A stretch of DNA of 58,358 nucleotides from DAOUCP01 sp034432155 (GCA_034432155.1 DAOUCP010000018.1:1-58358), one strand, 5' to 3'. Positions 19,063 to 27,475 are shown, counted from the first letter of the stretch. The notes: a model not told the origin generated them from the sequence alone. Made by a program: numbers and translations.

Positions 19063-20903
19063 CTGGCCGGGTCCGCCTCGCCACTCGCCAGACCAACTAG
19101 GTAGTCGACCACGGCGTCGCCGTCGGTCGTGGCCCCGTCAGCGCCAAAGAGCCAGCCGAACGCCGGCACGCCGTCCGGTCCGTGCACAGCCAGCCGCAAG
19201 GCAAGGGCGCCGCGATCCGGGAACCGATCGCCCACCCATGCCAGATCGGGACCCCACCGCCGCTCGCCGGCGACGGCCGGGCCCGCTCCGTAGTCGCCGG
19301 GAACCGTCGGTGGCCCGTAGGGCTGATCGGCCTGATCGGCACGAACGCGTTGCGTGTGACACATGGCGCAGCCTTCCGCCACGTAGACCGCCTGGCCGCG
19401 TTCGCGGCTGCTGCCGGGCAAGAAGGTGCGGGCCGCGCTTCGCTCCGAGGGTGTCACCGTGGCGGGTAGCACCAACGGCACGAAGATGCTGACGAGGAGT
19501 CCCAGTGCGATCGCCACCACCGCTGCCCAGCGAATCACATCGCCAGACAGAGCCTGGGCGGCGACGACGGGTAGTCGTAGCTCGGAGGTTGGCACCGCAT
19601 GCGGGCTCGCGACGCAGTTGCCGAACCAGACCCAGGCGGCCAGCCAGAGCAAAATGCCGCCGGGGACCATCAAGCCTGCTGCCATGCGCACCGCTTGCGA
19701 GCTGCCTTCGGCCAGCCATGCCGAGCCGCCGCCCGCGATCTCGGCCAGTCCCTGTGGGCCCCGCACGGCCACGAGAGCGGCGGTGGCAGCCAGCGCCACC
19801 AGCAGGTGCCTGCGCAGGCTCATCGGCCACCTCGACGGGGCACGGCCCATCATGGCCAGGTAGCCCGCCCCCATCGCCATCAGCCATGGCCCCGGCCATA
19901 GCGGGGGAAGGGGCATGGCAGAGCTCCAGGCACTGAACTGCACCTGCCGAGGGACAAAGGCGGTGAGCGCCGCATCGGACAGCATTCCCAGGGACGCGGC
20001 CACCACTCCGGCCATGAGGAAGGCCGCGCTCCCCCGCGGCCAACGGCGCTCCTCGCCGACCAGGGTGCCGCCGATCAGTACCAGGCAGAGCAACCCTGGA
20101 ACGGCCTGTAGGACCGTGCAGGCCAGCACGAGGCGCGCGGGCCAACCTTGCAGCAGGTCGGGGGGCAAATCGCGGGCCAAAGCCATGGGCACCAGCACCA
20201 GCCAGCTAACCCAGGCCCCGACCGCCAGTCGATGACCATACAGGGGCCGCCCAATGGCCAGCGGAAGCACCATGGCCGCCAGGCCGATCCCGGCCGGCAC
20301 GGCCCATAGCCCCAGGAGACAGCGGGCATAGACCGCCCCGGCGATGGCCTGGGCTGCTCCTCCGAGCAGGGGCACGAGCAAGCCCACGGATTGCGCGGCC
20401 ACGAGTCCCACGGCCGCCAGCACACCGAACCAGCTGCCCACAGCCGGCTGGTCGGGCGCGCTTGGCACAGCCCGCCAAATGGCCACCAGCCAGAGCAGAG
20501 CAGCGATCCACAGGACAGCGCCAGCCGCCAGTGGCGGCGTCAGTGGCTCGCTCGATGCACCGAAGGCGAGATCGCTCCCCACGGTGATGGCGACGCCCAC
20601 GTTCCACAGCAGGACGGAGGCCCAGGCCCCGATCGGTCGGCGGTTCGCCTCGCTGGGCGCGAGGGCGAAACGCAGCCACCCAGCTGCGAGACTCAGCGAC
20701 ACTGCGCCCAAGGTGCCGGCCTGCAGGGCAGCGGCCAGCATCCGCCCAACGGACAATGCCGCTACTGGGCTGGGCCAACCCAGGCCAAGGCTGGCAAGCG
20801 CCCACAGAGCGCAGGTACTGGCCACGAGGCCCCAGGCGGCACCGGTGAGACCACAAGCCCGAGGGGCGTCGACGAAATGGGGCACACGGGACGGGCGCAC
20901 CAT
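19059..20903 (-). CDS. CcoN-CcoO-like fusion: oxidase-like domain without metal ligands plus cytochrome c domain
   Basis: 614 residues. Residues about 20-390 are polytopic and follow CcoN (cbb3 oxidase subunit I) along their length: LWNVGVAIT corresponds to the second helix, and GRPLYGHRLAVGAWVSWL to the RPVYSYRLS segment. The histidines that bind heme b, heme b3 and CuB in CcoN are absent: the YGHN site reads YARC, the HH pair reads AR, and the HVHSG site reads PLWPG. Residues about 490-614 resemble CcoO, with GCAMCHTQRVR and RRWGPDL, but its MP axial-ligand site is VP (GVPAFGWLF). The domain assignment comes from my own alignment by eye. It leads a three-gene operon and has its own promoter. 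Confidence 0.72.
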   Translation of the reverse strand: MVRPSRVPHFVDAPRACGLTGAAWGLVASTCALWALASLGLGWPSPVAALSVGRMLAAALQAGTLGAVSLSLAAGWLRFALAPSEANRRPIGAWASVLLWNVGVAITVGSDLAFGASSEPLTPPLAAGAVLWIAALLWLVAIWRAVPSAPDQPAVGSWFGVLAAVGLVAAQSVGLLVPLLGGAAQAIAGAVYARCLLGLWAVPAGIGLAAMVLPLAIGRPLYGHRLAVGAWVSWLVLVPMALARDLPPDLLQGWPARLVLACTVLQAVPGLLCLVLIGGTLVGEERRWPRGSAAFLMAGVVAASLGMLSDAALTAFVPRQVQFSAWSSAMPLPPLWPGPWLMAMGAGYLAMMGRAPSRWPMSLRRHLLVALAATAALVAVRGPQGLAEIAGGGSAWLAEGSSQAVRMAAGLMVPGGILLWLAAWVWFGNCVASPHAVPTSELRLPVVAAQALSGDVIRWAAVVAIALGLLVSIFVPLVLPATVTPSERSAARTFLPGSSRERGQAVYVAEGCAMCHTQRVRADQADQPYGPPTVPGDYGAGPAVAGERRWGPDLAWVGDRFPDRGALALRLAVHGPDGVPAFGWLFGADGATTDGDAVVDYLVGLASGEADPAR

Positions 20904-20912
20904 CGGAGGCGA

Positions 20913-20941
20913 CTTGTACCACCGCCCAGGGCTATGGTCAA
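20913..20941 (-). promoter_or_regulatory. Promoter of CcoN-like operon
   Basis: Minus strand TTGACC (20936-20941), 17 bp spacer, TACAAG (20913-20918). The predicted start is about 3 nt before the ATG at 20903 and no Shine-Dalgarno sequence is present, so translation is probably leaderless. Confidence 0.55.
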
Positions 20942-20981
20942 TGCCTACCGCTGGCGCCCGGTCACGTGTCCAAGTGGGCGG

Positions 20982-21010
20982 TTGTGCCGCGACGGCCGCT
21001 GCTCTAGAAT
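20982..21010 (+). promoter_or_regulatory. Promoter of maoC-like gene
   Basis: TTGTGC (20982-20987), 17 bp, TAGAAT (21005-21010), about 37 nt before the ATG. It lies back to back with the minus-strand promoter of the CcoN-like operon. Confidence 0.5.
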
Positions 21011-21046
21011 CGGCCGGCGAGTTCGCGCCATCGCAAGGGAGGCACC

Positions 21047-21544
21047 ATGCCAGAAGAGTATCGGCTGGTCGGTCGGGGACTGTACTTCGAGCAACTCACC
21101 ACGGCGGTGCAGCTCGAGAGCCCTGCCCGCACCGTGACCGAAGCCGATGTGGCACTGTTTGCCGGGCTGTCCGGCGACTACAACCCTTTGCACACCGACG
21201 CCGAATTCGCGCGCCAGACGATGTTCGGCGAACGCATCGCTCACGGGCTGCTTGTCCTCGGCATCGCCAGCGGCCTGGCGGCGCGGCTCGGCTTTCTGGA
21301 CGGTACCGCCCTGGCCTTCCGCGCCGTCGACTGGAAATTCAAGAAGCCAGTTCACTTTGGCGATACGCTTCGCGTTCGGGTGCGCGTCGCCGACAAGCGG
21401 GAGCTGCGCGGCGCCGGAGCAGGCATCGTCGATTTCGAGGTCCACGTGCTCAACCAGCGCGACGAAGTCGTCCAGCAGGGCGTGTGGACCATTCTCGTTC
21501 GCTCGGCCGGCGCCGCCGCGCCGAGTGCCCCCGAGGCGGGATGA
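21047..21544 (+). CDS. MaoC family dehydratase ((R)-enoyl-CoA hydratase type)
   Basis: 165 residues, a single hot-dog domain. The hydratase-2 catalytic motif is intact: Asp44, Asn46 and His49 in GDYNPLHTD, followed by FGERIAHGLL. These enzymes add water to trans-2-enoyl-CoA to give (R)-3-hydroxyacyl-CoA, or act in related thioester chemistry. The start is supported by AAGGGAGG about 6 nt upstream. The preceding gene is divergent and the next gene follows about 130 nt downstream on the same strand. The pathway is not evident from the context. Confidence 0.87.
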   Translation: MPEEYRLVGRGLYFEQLTTAVQLESPARTVTEADVALFAGLSGDYNPLHTDAEFARQTMFGERIAHGLLVLGIASGLAARLGFLDGTALAFRAVDWKFKKPVHFGDTLRVRVRVADKRELRGAGAGIVDFEVHVLNQRDEVVQQGVWTILVRSAGAAAPSAPEAG

Positions 21545-21674
21545 TCGTAAGACCGCCGAGGGGCCCGAGTCAGCGAGTCGCGCCGACGGGCACCACGCCG
21601 ATCACCTCGCGCCGGGGCCTGCCTATCATCCTGGGCCGCGCCCAAGGCGCTCTGCCCCGGAGCCGAGGGCCACG

Positions 21675-22700
21675 GTGACGTCTGTCCGCGCGCCCAGCGG
21701 CGAGGAGGGCAACGGCGGGCCGTTGGTGCGGCGCTTTGCCCTGCACACACCCCTGCCCGTCGGCGACGTCAACGTCTACTTCGTTCCCGGCCGTGTGCCA
21801 TCCCTGGTGGATACCGGCCCCGATCAGCCTGGCGGCGTGGATGCCGTCCAAGAGGCGATGGCCACCTGTGGCTGTCGACTCGACGATCTTCGCTTCATCG
21901 TCGTTACCCATGGCCACGTCGATCACTGCGGGCTGGCGGGCCGCCTCCAGGCAGCGACCGGCGCCCGCGTGCTGGCGCACCCCGATGCGATGGTGATGCT
22001 GCGCGATTTCCCGGCAGCTTGGGCAAGGCGCCTGGAATACTATGAGCGAGCGGCGATTGCCGCTGGCGCCCCGGAGAGCGTTCGCGCCGCGTTCCTGGCC
22101 GTGCTCGGGGAGCGAGCGTCCATGGCGGCGAGCGTGGCTCACGATGCCGTCTCGCCGATGGTGCACGGTGCCCGACTGCGGCTGGGCGACAGCTTCTGGT
22201 CGGTCCACCACACGCCCGGCCACTCCGACGACCATGTGTGTCTGCACTGCGAAGCCTCGACCGTCCTATTCTGTGGCGACCTCCTGCTGCGCTACCTGCA
22301 CACCGTCCCGGTGCTCGCTCCGCCTGTGTCCCGCCGGCCGCGCCGGACCGCCCTCGAGCGCCTCGTGGCCTCCTGGCGGTTGGTGGGTCGCCTGCCAGTG
22401 CGGATTGCCTGGCCCGGCCACGGACCGCCGATCCGGGCGCACGCGGTGCTCGTTGCCCGACGTTTACTGACGGTGCAGAGTCGGGTCCGCGCCGCCGAAG
22501 GCGCGGTCAACGATGGCGCGAGGACGGTCTGGGAGGTTGCCCGGGCCATCGGTCTGTCCGCTGAGCCCAAGCTCCTAGACCTGACACTGAGCGAGGCAGC
22601 CGCGCTGCTCGATTGGCTGCGCCGTCGCGGCCGCATCGAGCGGCGCGTCGCTGGCGAGGTGGTTCAATTCACGCCGCCCCGTCAGCCAAGCTTACGCTGA
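21675..22700 (+). CDS. MBL-fold metallo-hydrolase with C-terminal winged helix
   Basis: 341 residues from the chosen GTG at 21675; another in-frame GTG lies at 21726. A much longer frame runs back to 21147 but would overlap the MaoC gene almost fully, so I reject it. Metal ligands are clear: His79, His81, Asp83 and His84 in THGHVDHCG, then HTPGHSDDH, the bridging Asp in FCGDLLL and a late His in AWPGHGPP. Residues about 265-341 look like the winged-helix tail of LACTB2-type proteins (SEAAALLDWLRRRGRIERRV). Expected to hydrolyse a thioester, lactone or similar substrate with two zinc or iron ions. Confidence 0.85.
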   Translation: MTSVRAPSGEEGNGGPLVRRFALHTPLPVGDVNVYFVPGRVPSLVDTGPDQPGGVDAVQEAMATCGCRLDDLRFIVVTHGHVDHCGLAGRLQAATGARVLAHPDAMVMLRDFPAAWARRLEYYERAAIAAGAPESVRAAFLAVLGERASMAASVAHDAVSPMVHGARLRLGDSFWSVHHTPGHSDDHVCLHCEASTVLFCGDLLLRYLHTVPVLAPPVSRRPRRTALERLVASWRLVGRLPVRIAWPGHGPPIRAHAVLVARRLLTVQSRVRAAEGAVNDGARTVWEVARAIGLSAEPKLLDLTLSEAAALLDWLRRRGRIERRVAGEVVQFTPPRQPSLR

Positions 22701-22783
22701 GCCTCCCCTCATCTCTGAAACGGGCGCAGCGGCCCCATTTCCTTGAACCGCCATCCGCCCAGCGGACGCTGCTCGAGCCGCCA

Positions 22784-23293
22784 CTATGGGCAGCCGACCT
22801 TGAACTCTAGGCCGTTATACAGGGGGTGAAACGGCTTGGCGTAGGTGCGAATGGACAGCCAGGTGCGCAGCGGATTCATGGGCCCCGTTGGCCGGGATGG
22901 AATCAGTGGCCGGTTGTAACCGCTGATGGCCGATGGGTTGGCCAGCGCAGCGCTGATCACCGCGGCGGGCACCCGGCGGACAATCTGGGGACAAACCTGG
23001 ATCCCGGAGGCGGGCGTCGGGCTGGGCTGGGCCGAGGTGGCGGTAGCGATGGGCGACGGCAGAACGGGTGACGGACTGGGCGACGTCGCCGTGGGCCACG
23101 GCGGCGGCAAGACCGGGGTGGTGGTCAGTGTCGAGGTCGCCGTCGGCGATGGCAGATCGGGCGTGGCACTCGGCTGGGCGGACCATGCCAGCCCAACACC
23201 GGCCGCGGCGCGTGGCCCGACCAGCCCCAGCACCGCAAGGACGACGAACCCGCAAAGACCCAGGCTGGCTACCCATCGTCGACGCTGCGCCAT
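22784..23293 (-). CDS. Secreted Pro/Thr-rich protein, unknown function
   Basis: 169 residues. A signal peptide or anchor (about 8-35) is followed by a low-complexity Ser/Thr/Pro region (about 40-95) like the linkers of the nearby VWA proteins. A short C-terminal domain with two Cys comes last (IQVCPQIVRRV and FKVGCP). The start has a strong AAGGAGG site 7 nt upstream. It converges with the MBL gene, with 83 bp between the two stops. I do not recognise the C-terminal domain. Confidence 0.65.
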   Translation of the reverse strand: MAQRRRWVASLGLCGFVVLAVLGLVGPRAAAGVGLAWSAQPSATPDLPSPTATSTLTTTPVLPPPWPTATSPSPSPVLPSPIATATSAQPSPTPASGIQVCPQIVRRVPAAVISAALANPSAISGYNRPLIPSRPTGPMNPLRTWLSIRTYAKPFHPLYNGLEFKVGCP

Positions 23294-23380
23294 TGTCTTC
23301 CTCCTTGTGGCAGCCGACCGCCCGCCACCGGGTGCGGCCGGAATGCAACTGTTCGCACCAAGAGTCCAGAGCCGTTCGCG

Positions 23381-24820
23381 CTAGCGCATCAAGCCGTAGC
23401 GCACCTCGGTGCGATTCAGCCCTGCCGGCCGGAAGTCACGCGCCGTGATCAGCCGCTCCGCAGGGCTGTTCGGGCACAACTTGTACCCGGCCAGGTCCGA
23501 GCTTGTCAACCTGAGGCGATAGGGAGGCGGCTGGCATACCCGCAAGTACAACCGTTGATCGACGCGGCCCGCGCCAGCGATGCTTGTTCCACTCGTCAGC
23601 AGCTCGCCATTCAGGGCGCCAAAGAGCTGGAAGCTCAGCATTGGCAGGTGGTAACCCGTGCCCAAGATCCAGTCGCCGCCGTCGAACTGGTTGTTGCAGC
23701 CCTGGATGCCAGATCCAGTCACGCCCACGCCATCCGGGAAGCTCTGGACGGTGATCGTCCACATGGCCGAGCCTGCACAGGGCTGTTCGACGTTGGGGTC
23801 GATCACCGTGACCTTGGGCAGCGGGAACGTGTACTCTCGTCGCTCGCCATCGGCATCGGTGTACGTGGCGTACGCCCACTCGTTCGTCGGATAGGTTCCG
23901 GCCCGCTTCGGCTTCACCTGGTACACCCACGTGGCACCCTCGGGTGGCATAAGGCCCACGGTCCATAGAATCTCCTGGCCGACCACCGTGCCTCCCGGCA
24001 TCAACGTCCCGGCGACCATGCTGGCATCGGGGCTGAGCAGGTCTTCCACGATCACATCGGACAGCACGTAGGTGCCGACCAGGATGGCGATGGTCCGATA
24101 GATCTCCTCCAACTCCGCGGTCGTCGGCGAGTAGTAGTAGTTCGTGTCGGCTGTTGCCAGTTGACGCAGCAGGGTGGCATCGGCGTCCGGTCCCAGGCCG
24201 ACGGTAAAGATGTGCGTCCCGGCCAGCTTGGCGGCTGTAGCTGCGTCACGGGCGGCCTGGTGGGGATCGGGCGGCGGCCGATTCGGCGCTCCGTCGGTGA
24301 TCAGAAGGATGACCGGCAGTGCGCCTTCCCGGGCTTCCGATTGGAGCAGGTCCTGAGCCGTGCGCAACGCCAAGGAGATGTCGGTGGCCGATTGGATGGA
24401 GATGCCGTCAATCGCGGCCTGGATCGCCGCCAGGTCCTGGCTGAAATCGATGACAATCTCCGACTGGCCGTGGAAGGCCACGACGGCCACGCGATCGTGG
24501 CTCAAGTCGACCGTGGCCGCAAAGGTCTTGGCGGCTTGCTTGGCCGCCTGGATCTTGCCGTTGTTCTCCATCGACCGGCTGCGGTCGATGACCAGCACGA
24601 TGTCGGCGCGATAGTAACGGTTGGGCGGGCACTCGGCGTTCAGCGTAAGTCGAACCTGCACCGTCTCACCCAGGCGTATGCGAGTTGGCGAGACAACCTT
24701 GTCGCCCGTCACCTGGCACTGCATGCCCTGGCGCATCGGTGCTGCGACAGCCGGAGCGCTGCCCAGCAAGAGGACCGCCAACCCAAGGGCTGGCCACCAA
24801 CCCATTCGCCTGTCGCTCAT
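23381..24820 (-). CDS. Secreted VWA-domain protein
   Basis: 479 residues from the ATG at 24818-24820, preceded by GAAGGGG and starting a signal peptide (1-27); the frame is open further upstream but without a signal sequence. A roughly 45-residue module with two Cys (CQVTGDK to NAECP) precedes a VWA domain (about 72-260) whose MIDAS is DRSRS (79-83). A beta-rich domain ending in GTYPTNEWAYATY follows, then a unique Cys-containing C-terminal part. VWA domains bind ligands through a divalent metal. It shares this architecture with the next two VWA genes and is transcribed divergently from them. Confidence 0.83.
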   Translation of the reverse strand: MSDRRMGWWPALGLAVLLLGSAPAVAAPMRQGMQCQVTGDKVVSPTRIRLGETVQVRLTLNAECPPNRYYRADIVLVIDRSRSMENNGKIQAAKQAAKTFAATVDLSHDRVAVVAFHGQSEIVIDFSQDLAAIQAAIDGISIQSATDISLALRTAQDLLQSEAREGALPVILLITDGAPNRPPPDPHQAARDAATAAKLAGTHIFTVGLGPDADATLLRQLATADTNYYYSPTTAELEEIYRTIAILVGTYVLSDVIVEDLLSPDASMVAGTLMPGGTVVGQEILWTVGLMPPEGATWVYQVKPKRAGTYPTNEWAYATYTDADGERREYTFPLPKVTVIDPNVEQPCAGSAMWTITVQSFPDGVGVTGSGIQGCNNQFDGGDWILGTGYHLPMLSFQLFGALNGELLTSGTSIAGAGRVDQRLYLRVCQPPPYRLRLTSSDLAGYKLCPNSPAERLITARDFRPAGLNRTEVRYGLMR

Positions 24821-25010
24821 GTCTTTACCCCTTCGGAGCCCGAGTCGGGATGATAGCGGATGCCTCCTTGGCGGCCAACCAGCGGCGCCAGGTGTCCACA
24901 GGAGGTAACGACCCACTCGCCTCCCCCGATAGAACACGACCCCAGGCTGCTGTCCGCCAAACCGAAGACCTGCTCTCCCGGCGGTTCGCGAGCGCCACCG
25001 GCCACGCCGC

Positions 25011-25121
25011 CTGCGGACGGACGAAAACCCGCCACACCTCGCGGCGGATACACCCATCGAGGCAATGCTACCTGCGGAGGGACCGAAGTCAGCCAAGCCC
25101 CGCGGGGGATACCCCCATCGA
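25011..25121. repeat. Two-copy direct repeat, 61 bp period
   Basis: Copies at 25011-25060 and 25072-25121 share CTGCGGA-GGA-CGAA, a GC-rich core (CGCGGCGGATAC versus CGCGGGGGATAC) and CCCATCGA. A partial third copy (CCGCAGGACCGAAG) starts near 25136. GC-rich self-complementary cores suggest a folded leader of the minus-strand VWA mRNA. Confidence 0.6.
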
Positions 25122-25180
25122 GAATGCGCTGCGTGCCGCAGGACCGAAGGAGCCCTGTCCGCCTGAGGCCCTCTCGTGTG

Positions 25181-25209
25181 TTAATCCAGGCGGAACGGGA
25201 GGCTGTCAA
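25181..25209 (-). promoter_or_regulatory. Possible promoter of minus-strand VWA gene
   Basis: Minus strand TTGACA (25204-25209) with GATTAA at 17 bp (25181-25186). The -10 is weak. If used, the leader would be about 350 nt and include the 61 bp repeats. Confidence 0.35.
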
Positions 25210-25213
25210 AGCT

Positions 25214-25228
25214 GACCGACGGTCGGTC
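25214..25228. promoter_or_regulatory. Perfect inverted repeat, candidate operator
   Basis: GACCGAC-G-GTCGGTC, a perfect 7 bp dyad around one base, of the size of TetR-type operators. It lies 4 bp from the divergent TTGACA at 25204-25209 and upstream of the tandem plus-strand promoters. Confidence 0.45.
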
Positions 25229-25273
25229 GGGGCTGACATTCCTGCCCGAAGGCTCCGAAACGGGCGGCTTCGT

Positions 25274-25303
25274 TTGACAGGCCAAGGCCGTCGGGGGCAG
25301 AAT
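25274..25303 (+). promoter_or_regulatory. Upstream tandem promoter of VWA gene
   Basis: TTGACA (25274-25279), 18 bp, CAGAAT (25298-25303). The -35 context TTTGACAGGC is identical to that of the downstream promoter. Confidence 0.4.
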
Positions 25304-25353
25304 AGTCAGCCAGCGGCGGTCGATCGCGCAGCGTCCGCGGGTGGTCGTTCGGT

Positions 25354-25382
25354 TTGACAGGCTCCTGCCAGGTCGGTAAGAT
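25354..25382 (+). promoter_or_regulatory. Main promoter of double-VWA gene
   Basis: TTGACA (25354-25359), exact 17 bp spacer, TAAGAT (25377-25382), giving a leader of about 80 nt before the ATG at 25470. Confidence 0.55.
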
Positions 25383-25469
25383 CGCCTTCGCACCGTGCTG
25401 GGCCCGCTCCCCGGGCAAAGCTCGGTGCCTCACAAACGAAACACGGAAAATACGGGAAGGAGACTCGAA

Positions 25470-27317
25470 ATGCGCCGGCTCATATCCTACACGCTGGGCA
25501 TCGTCCTGGTCATGGCCATCGGTGCCACGATCGCGGCCTCTGGTCTGCAGGCTGCCGCGCCCCAGAGCGCGCCCATGCAGCGGGAGGAAAGCCCCTGCCT
25601 GGCGGAACCGTCCAAGAACGCCAACCCGCGCGTGCTCCTCAAGGGCGAGCGAACCAAGATCACCATGCGCGTCATGGCGGTCTGCGCCGGCGAGGTGTAT
25701 CCCCTGCACATCGTCTTGGTTCTCGACCGATCCGGCTCGATGGAGGGCACCAAGATCGAGCAGATGAAGGACGCTGCCTCCGAGCTGGTGCGACGCCTGA
25801 AGCTGAGCGAGTATCCGAACACCCGCGTCGGTGTAGTCGCTTTCCACAGCGTGGCGCAGACCCTGGTTCAGTTGACGAACCAAGAGGCGCGGGTCATCGC
25901 CGCCATACGAAAGATCCAGGCTGGCGGGGGAACGGCCATCGACTTGGGAATCACCGAGGGCCTGAAGAACCTCATCCGAGCCCGGAAGGACGCGCCGCAA
26001 GGCTCGCAGATCAACGAAGTCATGATCGTGCTTTCGGACGGCCAGAACAACGCAGGCTGTCCGCCGGTCCTGCAGGCCGCAGGCCAGGCCAAGAGCCAAG
26101 GCGTGTTGCTCATCACCATCTGCGTCGGCAACGACTGCGACGCGGCGTGCATGCGGCAGGCAGCCAGCTCGGCGCGCTACTACTTCCAGGTCGAGGATGC
26201 CTCCGGTCTGCTCGCCATCTTCGAGCGCATCCGCAAGGAAATCCAGAACATTGTCCTCAAACGGCTCGTCGTGAAGGACACCTTACCGGACAACATGCGG
26301 TACATCGATGGCAGCGCCGAGCCCGAGCCCAAGACCGTCTCGCCCAACAAGGACATTCTCGAGTGGGACACCAACTTCATCGCCAGCACCGGCGTGACGT
26401 ACACCTTCTGGGTCGAGCCTCTCGAGCCAGGCTACTGGCCGACAAATGTCGGTGCCGAGCTGACCTTCTGGGACAACAAGGGTCGTAGCGGCTCGAAGAC
26501 CTTCGAGGTGCCGTGGGTGCAGGTGCTCGAGCCCAGGCCCGTTCCCACCCGCACGTTGCCGCCGCCGACGAGCACTGTCACCCCGTCGCCAACGCCAACC
26601 AACACGCCGCTCAACACGCCGACGAATACGCCGACCAATACGCCCACACCTACGCCGACGCCGACGAACACGCCAACCCCGACACCAACCTGCAATCCGT
26701 TCTTCTGGTACTCGGACGTGGCCCTGGTGATGGACCTGTCGACGAGCATGCGGCGCAAGACACCTCTGGGCCGCTCCAAGATCACCGCCGCCGTCGAGGC
26801 TGCTAAGTACTTTGTCGAGATCATGAACCGAACTACGCCCGACCATAACGGCGACTACGAGCAGGTGGCCGTCGTAGGCTTCAACCGCACCGCCTGGATC
26901 GAGCAGCCGCTGACCAACAACAAGGCCCTAGCCATGGCGGCCCTCGACCGTCTGCCAGCTAAGATGGCCGAGTACACGCGCCTCGATCTGGCCATCGACA
27001 CCGGCGCTCAGGCGACTTCCGGCCCCAACCATCGGCCCAAGAACCAGAAGGTGATCATTCTGCTGACCGACGGGCTGCCCAATCAGGTGCCGCTGGCCGA
27101 GGATGGCTCGCAAGAGACGACCGTCCTGCGACGGGCCCAGCTGGCCAAGGATGCCGGCAACTGGCTGTATACCATCGGCCTCGGCGAGCGCAACGATATC
27201 CTGGAGCGCTTGCTCCTGGGAGTGGCATCCGATCCGGCGAAGTTCTACTACATGGCGAATGCGGAGGACCTAAAGACGGTGTACGCCCAGATCTACGGAT
27301 CGCTGGGCTGCAAGTAG
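25470..27317 (+). CDS. Secreted protein with two VWA domains
   Basis: 615 residues. The ATG at 25470 is chosen because GGGAAGGAG precedes it and it begins a signal peptide (about 1-29); the frame is open back to 25395. A Cys-containing module (SPCLAEP to AVCAGE) leads into VWA 1, with MIDAS DRSGS at 86-90. A beta-rich domain follows (NMRYIDGSAEP, WPTNVGAELTFWD). Residues about 357-410 are a Thr/Pro/Asn repeat linker, then VWA 2 with DLSTS near 422. The gene ends in a strong intrinsic terminator, so it is probably monocistronic. Likely a cell-surface or extracellular binding protein; the ligand is unknown. Confidence 0.85.
   Translation: MRRLISYTLGIVLVMAIGATIAASGLQAAAPQSAPMQREESPCLAEPSKNANPRVLLKGERTKITMRVMAVCAGEVYPLHIVLVLDRSGSMEGTKIEQMKDAASELVRRLKLSEYPNTRVGVVAFHSVAQTLVQLTNQEARVIAAIRKIQAGGGTAIDLGITEGLKNLIRARKDAPQGSQINEVMIVLSDGQNNAGCPPVLQAAGQAKSQGVLLITICVGNDCDAACMRQAASSARYYFQVEDASGLLAIFERIRKEIQNIVLKRLVVKDTLPDNMRYIDGSAEPEPKTVSPNKDILEWDTNFIASTGVTYTFWVEPLEPGYWPTNVGAELTFWDNKGRSGSKTFEVPWVQVLEPRPVPTRTLPPPTSTVTPSPTPTNTPLNTPTNTPTNTPTPTPTPTNTPTPTPTCNPFFWYSDVALVMDLSTSMRRKTPLGRSKITAAVEAAKYFVEIMNRTTPDHNGDYEQVAVVGFNRTAWIEQPLTNNKALAMAALDRLPAKMAEYTRLDLAIDTGAQATSGPNHRPKNQKVIILLTDGLPNQVPLAEDGSQETTVLRRAQLAKDAGNWLYTIGLGERNDILERLLLGVASDPAKFYYMANAEDLKTVYAQIYGSLGCK
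26567..26690 (+). repeat. Low-complexity Thr/Pro/Asn-coding repeat
   Basis: Short repeats built on ACNCCNACNAAYACGCC encode NTPTNTPTPTPT-type linker sequence between the two VWA domains. Such linkers are flexible and often O-glycosylated. Confidence 0.75.
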
Positions 27318-27408
27318 AACGCACCTGGGCCGCACATGGGCGGCCAGGAGGCCGCATCGCCAGGGCCGCCCCAAGAGGCGGTCGGGACGAACGGCCAGGG
27401 AGCATCGC

Positions 27409-27448
27409 CAACCGGGCACGGGAGACCGTGCCCGGTTGTGTTTCTTCC
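27409..27448 (+). terminator. Intrinsic terminator after double-VWA gene
   Basis: A perfect 13 bp stem, CAACCGGGCACGG (27409-27421) with CCGTGCCCGGTTG (27426-27438), a GAGA loop, then TGTTTCTTCC. Confidence 0.85.
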
Positions 27449-27475
27449 GCGATGGGCTCGTAGCGGCCAACGTCG

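Larger units (their letters stand above)
24821..25469. other. 649 bp divergent control region between VWA genes
   Basis: No convincing gene. It holds two copies of an about 50 bp element with 61 bp spacing, a perfect 7+1+7 inverted repeat, and three TTTGACAG motifs, two on the plus strand and one on the minus strand, each serving as a possible -35. The length and content suggest regulated expression of the surface proteins on both sides. Confidence 0.6.

Noticed and set aside
21147..21674. Longer N-terminus for the MBL hydrolase
   Set aside because: It would overlap the well-supported MaoC gene in another frame and has shadow-type Arg/Pro/Ser composition; the GTG at 21675 gives a normal family length.
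24961..25160. Known riboswitch in the VWA leader
   Set aside because: The repeated GC-rich elements do not match the conserved cores of riboswitch classes I can recall; left as an unnamed repeat.
24817..25239. 140-residue minus-strand frame upstream of the VWA gene
   Set aside because: Its sequence simply reads through the 61 bp repeats and has no start site, homology or domain; treated as control region.
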